Origin: Geobacter sp. DSM 9736
Lineage (GTDB): Bacteria > Desulfobacterota > Desulfuromonadia > Geobacterales > Geobacteraceae
Length of the DNA: 64,000 nucleotides
Assembly (NCBI RefSeq): GCF_900187405.1
Contig: NZ_LT896716.1
Coordinates: forward strand, 3,472,753-3,536,752
Direction: 5' to 3'
Positions 26,601-33,444 of this stretch are shown in pieces. The position numbers and the translations under genes are program-made. How positions within the stretch are numbered: position 1 is the stretch's first letter; the number at the start of each line of letters is the position of its first letter. The notes under the pieces are model-generated. The model made no database searches, had not been told where the DNA came from, and was given only the letters and a program-made list of their open reading frames with translations.

Positions 26601-29600
26601 CCATAACCGTCAACTACAAGGGAGAGGCCTTCGTTGCCGGATATTCACGAAACGCTTCCGGAAATGCCGATTATTCAGTAATAAAGCAGGTGAACAATTA
26701 TCTTCTGGTTCCCGCTCCTTTTACCGCTTCCGCCCAAGCAGATTCCTCCAAAATTGGTCTTTCCTGGGGCGATAACACTTCCGGAGCAAGCTATCTCCTG
26801 GAAAGAACGACCGGCCCCGTTACCGACCTGAGCATCTGGACGCAGATAGCAATGCCTGCTGCGGGAACGACTATGTTCCAGGATTCCGGCCTCGTTGCAA
26901 ACAGCCCTTACTGCTATCGCATAACAGCTATCAGCGGGAGCTTCTCTTCCCGAAAACTCATCAGCTGTGCTACGACGACTCCGGTCGCTCCCGTCCTGGG
27001 TCCACTGTCGCTGGTTTCAGCTACGGCTGTAGATGTGACCTGGAGCAACGTGGCGGGGAATACCGGCTACAAGCTGGAGCGGAGTCCGGACAACAACAGC
27101 TGGACTCAGATCGGCGGGAACCTTGCCGCCAATACCACAATCTATAATGACACCGGACTTGCCGCCGGCGCCGTACGGTATTACCGCGTCAGCGCCCTGA
27201 GCAATTCCGGCGCTTCCCTCACGAGCACAGTGCAGATAGCGCCGGTGCTGAATGCCCCCGGCGGAGTCACCGCCGCCAAGATCGATCTCTCCTGGCCTGC
27301 AGTCAGCGGGATCACCGGGTACATCCTGGAGCGAAGCACCGATAACCTGAACTGGACCCAGATCGCCACTCCCGCCGTGGGTACCACGGCATACTCCAAT
27401 ACTGGGCTTAATCCGGCCACGACATATTATTACAGGCTGAAGGTGACTTCCGCGGCGGGTACATCGACGCCGAGCCTCGTACAGTCCGCTACCACTGTTC
27501 TGGTGGCACCGACCGTAAGTCTTGCTGCCGGCACGACCACCACCCAGATCAATCTCTCCTGGACCGATGTGGCCGGGGAGGACAGCTACACCGTATGGGA
27601 GATGGCGTGTACGCAGAATATGTCATCCAGTGATATTTCGTACTGTGTTTCCTCTTACACCTATAACTGGGGAGCCGCCGTTCAGGTTGGCACGACCGGT
27701 CAGGGTGTGACCTCCTTCTCCCGGTCCGGCCTCATTCCCGGATACTCATACCAGTACTACGTTGTAGCCAGGACAGCGGGGGGTATCACCTCACCGGCAA
27801 GCAATGCCGTATTGGGCTGGACGGTACCGGCCGCACCGATTCTCAATGTCCCGACAGCACCATCGGATACATCCGTGAACTTGACGTGGAACGACGTTGC
27901 TGGCGAAAACGGTTATGTCATCGAGCGGAAGGTCGGCGCCGGCGCGTGGTCAACCCTTACCACTCTCACGCAGGGGAAAACTTCCCATACCGACACGACG
28001 ACTCCACAGACCCTCTACTCCTACAGGATCAGGGCTAAAGGAGCCGTGAACGGTGTCTACTCGGACTACAGTGCTGAACAGCCCATTACGACTCCCCCCA
28101 CCGGACCGGTGATTAGTTCCGTTACCGCCACGTCGTCTACCACCGCCACCTGGGGAGCCGTTTCCGGGGCGACGAGTTACGAGGTCAGGCGGAGCGTCTT
28201 CACGAACTACGACCGTCCTGACAGGGCGGGCGATCCCTACTATGCCTCCTACTGGAGTGCCTGGACAACGGTCACTACATCGGCTACCGGCACGAGTTAC
28301 CCCGATCCTGGTGTCTCCGCCGGATATACATACAAGTACTCGGTAAGGGCAAACATTTCAGGCAACTACACCGGTTGGGGAAGCGATGGCGGGAAATTCG
28401 CAACTACCATACCGGCCATACCGTCGAACTTTAGAGCTACCGGCAATTCAGCGACTCAGATAACGATGAACTGGAGTAACGTATATGGCGAGACCAACTA
28501 CAGCATTCGGTACAAGGCACGTTCCGCCGCTGACTGTGCTTCCGAGAGTTGGGCCACGGGGGTCTCGACTACTCCCGCTGTCGCCATGAACCTCACTTCC
28601 TACCAGATAGGCAGCCTCAATACGAACAGTGCGTACTGCTTCCAGATCAGGGCATACAACAGCGGAACCTCTGACTGGAGCGCGGCGACCACCTATCTTC
28701 CTCCGCCGACCCTCAGTGCTCTCAGCGGGATTACCCAGTCGTCCCTTACCCTCAGCTGGAGCGCGGTGCCTGGCAACACGGACTACCGGGTGGAGCGCAG
28801 TACCGATGGGGTTACATTTAACCTCCTTACTATAAAAGCTGCCGGTTCGACGGGGCATACGGATACGGGCCTTACCGCCGGGCAGGTATACTATTACCGG
28901 GTATTCACCGTCAACGGGTCCAACATCTCCGCACCGAGCGCCGTTCAGAGCGCGGCGACGCTCGTTCCTTCCGCACCCCTTCTCAATGCGCCTACGGGAG
29001 CGACTACATCGCAGCTGAGCCTTTCCTGGAATGATGTATCGGGTAACTACGGCTACAAACTGGAGCGGAGCATTGACAATGCAACCTGGACAGTAATAGC
29101 GAATCCGGTTCAGGGGGCTACCAGCTATACAAACACGGGGCTCAACTCCGGAACGATCTATTACTTCCGCATATCTACAAAAACAGCTTCCGGAAGCTAC
29201 TCTTCTCTCAGCAACGTCCAATCGGCGATGACGCTCCTGAGTGCACCGGTGCTTGCCCTCACCGGAAGTACCGCTGCAACGATAGAGATGAAATGGCAGT
29301 TCGTGTATGGTGCCACCAACTACCGCGTTCTCCGCTCCGAAGGCTCCAATGGACCTTGGAACGAGGTGAACAATATCGCTGCCGCCTATGCGGCATCCTA
29401 CTGCGGCTCTCCCATTCCCACAGTCGGCTGCCAGGCGCAGGCCCCTAACACAACCTTCTTTACAGATCAGGGCTTGACGGAGAACCTGACCTACTGTTAC
29501 CAGCTCAAGGCCTGGAATTCGACCGTCGGGAATTCGGACGCCAGTTCCACAGTCTGCCTCAAGACCCAGTCGGTGGGGGGACCCGTTTTGACCTCCGCGT

Positions 29601-29896
29601 CAGCCTCGAACTCGAAGATGATCCGGCTTGACTGGAGTTACGATCCCGGCAGCTGTATCCCGGTCGCCTGCGATGCTCCTGAGGGCTTCGAGATCTGGAA
29701 ACAGCTCTGGAATGGGGATTGGACGCTTCTCGACAGGGTTGGGAACGTCTCAACATATACCGATACACTGGTCGAGCCGGCAACGACGTACAGATACAAA
29801 GTAAGGGCCTTCAAGGCAACTGACATCTCTTCGTACAGCAATGTCCGAAGTGCCTTGACTCCTGTTTACAACAGCAGTGATTCGGCCTGCCCCTAG
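23621..29896 (+). CDS. Large exported beta-propeller and fibronectin type III repeat protein
   Basis: A 2,091-residue exported protein; the signal peptide's hydrophobic core is around residues 34-50. Residues about 55-480 and 585-1,030 carry SBBP-like propeller repeats (recurring VTGYxxxxxxDxxTxKY and DxxGDVYVTG units). About twelve FN3-like domains follow: one between the propeller blocks and eleven to the C-terminus, each with a conserved LSW/VTW and YYYRV signature. There is no haem motif and no obvious membrane anchor. The ATG at 23621 has TAGGAGG seven bases upstream, overlapping the cytochrome's stop; another possible start is 23657. Tight linkage to the giant cytochrome suggests a surface scaffold or adhesion partner. 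That role is inferred. Confidence 0.85.
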   Translation: MLKSNPFKGEGSMGTVRGNAISGELQGRRRACRTFLGLFLGMTLLLGLQVQAHAVGGDVVWLTSDSQPGKQEPKLSATDSQGNVVLTGHQNMTGGINDDMYTVKFKADGSGISWRALVDRTGGEDRGLAVTVDGNDDVIVTGYVWNGVNRDIHTMKYNGSTGAVIWQHTVNGSANGSDIGTAVTTDSLNNVYVAANSQNSSGNDDILVLKYAPGGPSGDSPLWTVSYNGAADGLDQVNAIAAGVAGVVVTGKSWNAASYDMVTISYGFDGVKVWEKRYSTGGGSNNGCIGNQARFDGSGNVIAVGSVANGSNLDIYVVKYSAANGSVMWQKTYDGGLDEEPLGLAVDAAGDVYVTGYTYTLTGANDFFSARYAGATGTTVWQQLYDSGNGNTDMAVATGIVVDPAGDVFVTGYTVTDGNYDVRTIKYKRDTGNLLWQKAYNAPANKNDRPVGIGISPSGDVLVAGWSDSMANDLDFIILKYDRGVLNPATGLTATAVSPTSIALAWYDNSSTEDGFKIERKLGETGSWSQITVASANATSFTDTGLSPDNTYYYRVRSYNAASGDSSYSNEAHALTVFVTFTAPAWSFSYNNPDNTDDYANAIAVGADNNPIVTGYSNRNTGTFDYFTAKLNRGDRSIIWSDQYDDPDSEMDEAKCLAVDSNGNVIVSGVSQLFYPPAQRNINSIYTIKYPAAGPPETWHGQYNGPGAIDDRATAIATTADGANNVVIIGYGKNASNNDDVYVIKYPANPGFDVQGGAIPAWAATPFDGGGDDIPSAVAVAPDGSVYVTGISEKTPDSDTYFWFTAKYDGSTGALVWADRYSVVAGGANRGASIAVDADGDVYVTGSATTATLSRDIYTIKYSGSSPTARRIWERAIDGVAGGDDAGADVGIDRIDGAILVAGTTLTASGDRDITVVRYSSGGDTLWRRTLLRDDLDDAAVAMKVDSSGYIYIAGTTAAGAGSDMISVIYDYEGNLLGATSYNGPANDIDEASSITVNYKGEAFVAGYSRNASGNADYSVIKQVNNYLLVPAPFTASAQADSSKIGLSWGDNTSGASYLLERTTGPVTDLSIWTQIAMPAAGTTMFQDSGLVANSPYCYRITAISGSFSSRKLISCATTTPVAPVLGPLSLVSATAVDVTWSNVAGNTGYKLERSPDNNSWTQIGGNLAANTTIYNDTGLAAGAVRYYRVSALSNSGASLTSTVQIAPVLNAPGGVTAAKIDLSWPAVSGITGYILERSTDNLNWTQIATPAVGTTAYSNTGLNPATTYYYRLKVTSAAGTSTPSLVQSATTVLVAPTVSLAAGTTTTQINLSWTDVAGEDSYTVWEMACTQNMSSSDISYCVSSYTYNWGAAVQVGTTGQGVTSFSRSGLIPGYSYQYYVVARTAGGITSPASNAVLGWTVPAAPILNVPTAPSDTSVNLTWNDVAGENGYVIERKVGAGAWSTLTTLTQGKTSHTDTTTPQTLYSYRIRAKGAVNGVYSDYSAEQPITTPPTGPVISSVTATSSTTATWGAVSGATSYEVRRSVFTNYDRPDRAGDPYYASYWSAWTTVTTSATGTSYPDPGVSAGYTYKYSVRANISGNYTGWGSDGGKFATTIPAIPSNFRATGNSATQITMNWSNVYGETNYSIRYKARSAADCASESWATGVSTTPAVAMNLTSYQIGSLNTNSAYCFQIRAYNSGTSDWSAATTYLPPPTLSALSGITQSSLTLSWSAVPGNTDYRVERSTDGVTFNLLTIKAAGSTGHTDTGLTAGQVYYYRVFTVNGSNISAPSAVQSAATLVPSAPLLNAPTGATTSQLSLSWNDVSGNYGYKLERSIDNATWTVIANPVQGATSYTNTGLNSGTIYYFRISTKTASGSYSSLSNVQSAMTLLSAPVLALTGSTAATIEMKWQFVYGATNYRVLRSEGSNGPWNEVNNIAAAYAASYCGSPIPTVGCQAQAPNTTFFTDQGLTENLTYCYQLKAWNSTVGNSDASSTVCLKTQSVGGPVLTSASASNSKMIRLDWSYDPGSCIPVACDAPEGFEIWKQLWNGDWTLLDRVGNVSTYTDTLVEPATTYRYKVRAFKATDISSYSNVRSALTPVYNSSDSACP

Positions 29897-29917
29897 AGCC
29901 CATCCAGTGCCGGGCTC
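29896..29917 (+). other. Short hairpin after the FN3 gene
   Basis: GAGCCC pairs with GGGCTC over a 10-base loop, starting at the stop codon. No T-run follows, so it is not a classical terminator and may stabilise the transcript end. Confidence 0.35.
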
Positions 29918-29989
29918 ATGATGCTTCGGTGTCATGTGCTCCGCAATTTTTCCGCCATATCGGAGGCGAAGAGAGGAGGTGACATCCTC

Positions 29990-30052
29990 GTGAAAAAAAT
30001 GAGATACTCAAGGCCGAAGGTGGTCGGCAGCACGGCGGTCCACCCGTGCTGA
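29990..30052 (+). CDS. Candidate 20-residue precursor peptide next to a radical SAM enzyme
   Basis: A GTG-started ORF of 20 codons encoding MKKMRYSRPK VVGSTAVHPC, ending in TGA. Upstream is AGGAGGTGA (29974-29982), close to a perfect anti-Shine-Dalgarno match, with a 9-base gap from AGGAGGT to the GTG; that is stronger than for most genes here. The basic N-terminal half followed by a small, Gly/Ser/Thr core ending in His-Pro-Cys is the kind of layout seen in ribosomally made, radical-SAM-modified peptides. It lies 95 bases before a radical SAM gene on the same strand. An internal ATG (29999) is an alternative start. Too short for ORF callers. I do not recognise the sequence; coding status and function are inference. 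Confidence 0.55.
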   Translation: MKKMRYSRPKVVGSTAVHPC

Positions 30053-30064
30053 AGGAATGAACGG

Positions 30065-30093
30065 CGGGGCGGTGGACTCCTCCATCCGCCCCG
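30065..30093 (+). other. GC-rich hairpin between peptide ORF and radical SAM gene
   Basis: CGGGGCGG (30065-30072) pairs with CCGCCCCG (30086-30093), and TGGA with TCCA, leaving one bulged T and a CTCC loop. It starts 12 bases after the TGA at 30050-30052. No T-run follows. It could be a processing or attenuating hairpin that sets the peptide-to-enzyme ratio; a SECIS-like role is a weaker alternative. Confidence 0.5.
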
Positions 30094-30147
30094 GCTTCTT
30101 CGGGTCCGCTCGCCCAGGCAGTTACACCAGCAGGACGAAGGAAACAG

Positions 30148-31500
30148 ATGAACCGTGATGCAGAACTGATCCGGCAGACACTTATAGATTTCGAGAAGCA
30201 GCAGTATCCTGATATCTTGTCCGCCATTTCTCTTCCGGCGGCCACTCCTGCAGGTGGTTGCGGGCACAACACCATCTTCAGCAAGACTCCGCGCAAGATT
30301 GACTCCTACCAGTATCTTAGCACCATACGCCGCACCTCAGCCCACAATGCCTACTTCCACATACCCTTTTGCCGGAGCGAATGCCTCTACTGCTCTTTCG
30401 AAAGGATCGGCAACCATTCGGCGCACCAGATCGAGACCTACATTGAGGCAATGACGACGGAAATTGAGGGAAAACTGCAATACATTCCTGATTTCCGTCC
30501 GGACATCTTCTATATCGGCGGCGGAACTCCGACAATTCTTTCTCCTAGACTGATGGAGCGATTCCTCGGAATGCTGTCGGGCCGGTTTGACATAGGAAAA
30601 AACCTGGAATTCACCATTGAGACTACGCCACAGGCGGTCCTTGCGCCGGAGGGGGAGCAACTTCTCTTGATGTTCGCCGGGCATGGTGTGAACAGGATCA
30701 ACGTAGGGGTACAATCCTTTTCGCGTGACGTTGCCGCGAGAAACGGGCGACTACAGTCGGGAGACGATATCGTTCGCTGCTTTGCGAAGCTCAGAAGGCA
30801 CGGCTTTCAGAAGGTGAACCTCGATCTGATATACGGCTTGCCGGGTCAAACGCCGGAGGTGTGGTGCGAAGATCTGAGGCAGGCGGTGGACCTTCAGCCC
30901 GATTCGATCACCACCTTCTCGCTGCGGGTGCGGCCGCCGAGCAGGCTGCATCGTATGGTTACCCAGGGGGAGGCCGCGCTTCCGTCCGAGCACAGCCTGC
31001 TGCTGATGAGATTACTGGCGCAGCGCTTCCTTCCCCAGCATGGCTACGCAGAGGACAACTCGGATTACTTTATAAAGAGTCCGGACAAGCGTTATCTCTA
31101 CCAGCCGTTCCAGCCGCACAACGCCGACCGGAATCTCATCGGTTTCGGCTCTTCCGCCTACTCCCTCGCAGGGGATCGGCAGATATTCAATGTTTCCTCG
31201 ACCGTGGAATACCTTCGGCGTGCGAAGGAGGGAGGTGCCGCTGTGGAGTACGTGATAGAACTCGACAGGCCGGAGATGATGCGAAAGCGTCTTGCGGAGG
31301 GGCTCAGGACGGTTTTCGACGGGCGTGGGTTTCGGGAGGAATTCGGTCTCCCGGCGCGGGAGGCCTTGGGAGGGCAACTGGCGTCACTGCTGGATCTTGG
31401 CCTCATCCACGAAGAGGGGTACGATGTACGTCTCACCCCCAAAGGGAAAGTCATTCACGACCACGTTGCGGCTTACATCAAGTACCGGACGTCGGCCTGA
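30148..31500 (+). CDS. HemN/HemW-like radical SAM enzyme
   Basis: A 450-residue protein. The radical SAM cluster motif CRSECLYC (Cys75, 79, 82) lies in YFHIPFCRSECLYCSF, which is the HemN/HemW version. GGGTP and GLPGQT follow as SAM-binding elements, and the last 120 residues match a HemN C-terminal region (GFGSSAYS, winged-helix-like end). It carries a 65-residue N-terminal extension with a GGCGH stretch not usual for HemW. Family members include coproporphyrinogen oxidase, haem chaperones, methyltransferases and peptide-modifying enzymes. AAGGA precedes the ATG. The adjacent short peptide ORF suggests a peptide-modifying role; haem handling for the neighbouring giant cytochrome is the main alternative. 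Confidence 0.82.
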   Translation: MNRDAELIRQTLIDFEKQQYPDILSAISLPAATPAGGCGHNTIFSKTPRKIDSYQYLSTIRRTSAHNAYFHIPFCRSECLYCSFERIGNHSAHQIETYIEAMTTEIEGKLQYIPDFRPDIFYIGGGTPTILSPRLMERFLGMLSGRFDIGKNLEFTIETTPQAVLAPEGEQLLLMFAGHGVNRINVGVQSFSRDVAARNGRLQSGDDIVRCFAKLRRHGFQKVNLDLIYGLPGQTPEVWCEDLRQAVDLQPDSITTFSLRVRPPSRLHRMVTQGEAALPSEHSLLLMRLLAQRFLPQHGYAEDNSDYFIKSPDKRYLYQPFQPHNADRNLIGFGSSAYSLAGDRQIFNVSSTVEYLRRAKEGGAAVEYVIELDRPEMMRKRLAEGLRTVFDGRGFREEFGLPAREALGGQLASLLDLGLIHEEGYDVRLTPKGKVIHDHVAAYIKYRTSA

Positions 31501-31505
31501 ACCAA

Positions 31506-32387
31506 TCAGCCGGTGCAGAGGAGGAGAATACCTGCCATCGCGACGAGCGTTCCGGCAAGCGCCTTTCCCGAAGTTCGTTCCTTTAGGAAGATTGCCGCCA
31601 GCGGGATGACGAAGAGCGGTTCCGTAGAGCTGAGGGTATTCGCCACGGAGACTTCGGTGTATTTTATCGCGACATGGAAGAGCCAGAACCCGCCGAAGGA
31701 TATAAAAGAAACGAGCAGGAAGAAGTGCTTCATCGTACTCGCTTCCCGAAAAGGCGCAACCCAGGCGCCGAGGCGGCCCCTGATCCCTCCCCATATGACT
31801 AGACCCATCGTGCCCCACAGCATTCTGACGAAGGTGCCCTGAACAGCGGATACCTCTGCCAGCCCCTTTTTTGCGACAATGACCGACGCAGACATGCAGA
31901 GGACGGCGCCTAGCCCGCAGATAAAACCTGCCCTGGTTGTCCGTTTTTCCGAACTGCCCGAGATCCTGGTGAAGACGACGAAGGTGATGCCGCCTGCAAC
32001 GAGGAAGACCCCGCTCCACATCAGCGGAGTCAGCTGTTCGCCTAGAAAGGCTACGGCGAAAAGGACCGTGAGCACTTGGCCCAGGAGCGAGAGAAGTACG
32101 AGCACGGGGGCGCCGACCTTCTGGAGTGCCTCGAAGAACAGAGTGTCTCCGATCGCTATTCCCAGAATCCCACTTATTCCTAATAACGAAAACGAGACCG
32201 GGTCCATAGACTGGTAGCCGGAAAGAAGAACCACAATGGAGAGAAGGAGAAGGTTGATGACTCCTTTTGTCAGATTCATTCCAGCCGAGGATATGTGTCG
32301 TCCGAACTTCTGGTAAAGTATGGCGCCGGCCGCCCATGCCGCAGCGGACAGCAGAGCGGCTGCTATGCCGATGACATCGTTGTTCAC
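31506..32387 (-). CDS. EamA/DMT-family transporter
   Basis: A 293-residue integral membrane protein with about ten hydrophobic helices arranged as two EamA repeats. Such drug/metabolite transporters usually export amino acids or other small molecules; the substrate cannot be read from sequence. The start is a GTG at 32385-32387, preceded by GGAGGG eight bases away; the longer upstream frame runs into the neighbouring gene and is rejected. It converges with the radical SAM gene, the two stops being a few bases apart, and follows the exported methyltransferase by 16 bases on the same strand. Confidence 0.88.
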   Translation of the reverse strand: MNNDVIGIAAALLSAAAWAAGAILYQKFGRHISSAGMNLTKGVINLLLLSIVVLLSGYQSMDPVSFSLLGISGILGIAIGDTLFFEALQKVGAPVLVLLSLLGQVLTVLFAVAFLGEQLTPLMWSGVFLVAGGITFVVFTRISGSSEKRTTRAGFICGLGAVLCMSASVIVAKKGLAEVSAVQGTFVRMLWGTMGLVIWGGIRGRLGAWVAPFREASTMKHFFLLVSFISFGGFWLFHVAIKYTEVSVANTLSSTEPLFVIPLAAIFLKERTSGKALAGTLVAMAGILLLCTG

Positions 32388-32403
32388 CAGCCTAGCCCTC
32401 CGT

Positions 32404-33234
32404 TCACTTGCAGTTCCCCTTGCGTTGCCAGCCGGTCCTGCTGCAGACAAGCTTTTTCTCTCCGTCACACACCTCGGCCTTTTCAGCAAAGGCCTTGCCG
32501 TTATGAAAGCAGCTGACGGGGGCGGAGGGATCAGGCTTTTGTGCCAGCAACCTCACGACCCGGTGTTTTTCTTCTCCCGTGAAGTTCCAATCGGGACGTG
32601 CGGGCACATCTTCGTAACGCAGAATACGGAAATTCCCAAAGATCAGGATAAGCTCGTTGTTGGAGAATGCCTTTTCCGTTTGGATAGGCCGGTACATGCT
32701 CGTATCACGATGGTAGGTTTCGATGACTACGACTCCCCCCGGTTTGAGGCTGCTGCGAATCCGCTCCATCAGATGGCGGAAATCCACGTAACAAAGAACG
32801 ATCATGTCCCATTTTTCGATGCCGAAATCGAAATCGGCATCGGTACGTTCCAGGGCCTGCAGCTTCACGCCGAGTTTTAGCGCCTGCTCCCGTGCTTGCC
32901 GGATCCCTGTAGGGGAAATATCGAATCCTGTAACCTCCCAACCCTTCCCGGCGAGATAGAGGGCGTTTCGACCCTGGCCCATTCCTACGTCGAGCGCTCT
33001 CCCCGGTTTCAAGCCCTGGACTACCTCTACTAGAAAAGCGTTGGGACTGGGATCGAACCTCGACCTGCTGCTGGTCGAGTTGGAGAAGATCCGTTCCATC
33101 AGCGCCTTCATCCGCTGCTGGGATGACACTTCCACTTTAGTATTTCCGGCCTGAGGAGAGGCTTCTTCCCCTAGTACGGTACCTGCAGAGACAGCGAGCA
33201 CAACCATCAGGCTCGCAGCTGCTACCTTCAGCAT
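32404..33234 (-). CDS. SAM-dependent methyltransferase with signal peptide and Cys-rich tail
   Basis: A 276-residue protein. Residues 1-22 form a clear Sec signal peptide (MLKVAAASLMVVLAVSAGTVLG). A class I methyltransferase fold follows: motif I ALDVGMGQGRN at about 80-90, an acidic residue in VTGFDIS and a PGGVVVIETYH segment. The last 35 residues contain four cysteines in a basic context, which fits disulfide formation outside the cytoplasm. AGGAGG precedes the ATG at 33234. Exported SAM-dependent methyltransferases are unusual because SAM is cytoplasmic; the signal may be a membrane anchor instead. Its promoter candidate is at 33258-33286. Substrate unknown. Confidence 0.8.
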   Translation of the reverse strand: MLKVAAASLMVVLAVSAGTVLGEEASPQAGNTKVEVSSQQRMKALMERIFSNSTSSRSRFDPSPNAFLVEVVQGLKPGRALDVGMGQGRNALYLAGKGWEVTGFDISPTGIRQAREQALKLGVKLQALERTDADFDFGIEKWDMIVLCYVDFRHLMERIRSSLKPGGVVVIETYHRDTSMYRPIQTEKAFSNNELILIFGNFRILRYEDVPARPDWNFTGEEKHRVVRLLAQKPDPSAPVSCFHNGKAFAEKAEVCDGEKKLVCSRTGWQRKGNCK

Positions 33235-33257
33235 ACACACCTCCTTTCGGTCTGCGT

Positions 33258-33286
33258 ATCATAACTTGTTACAGCGTCGGAGACAA
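33258..33286 (-). promoter_or_regulatory. Sigma-70 promoter of the exported methyltransferase gene
   Basis: On the minus strand TTGTCT (complement of 33281-33286), 17 bases, TATGAT (complement of 33258-33263). Transcription would start near 33250, about 16 bases before the start codon, leaving just room for the AGGAGG ribosome-binding site. Confidence 0.55.
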
Positions 33287-33444
33287 CGACGCAACGATCC
33301 CTTGCCGCATGAATTTTTTCCTTCCCTTGTTAGCAGGTTTAATTTATATTACTTAACCTTGTTGGTTCCACGCGAGCTTATTCCATCCCCCAGTGACGGC
33401 GGCTGCCTCCCCCTTCCGGCCAGAACACGTTCCGACTGCCGTAT

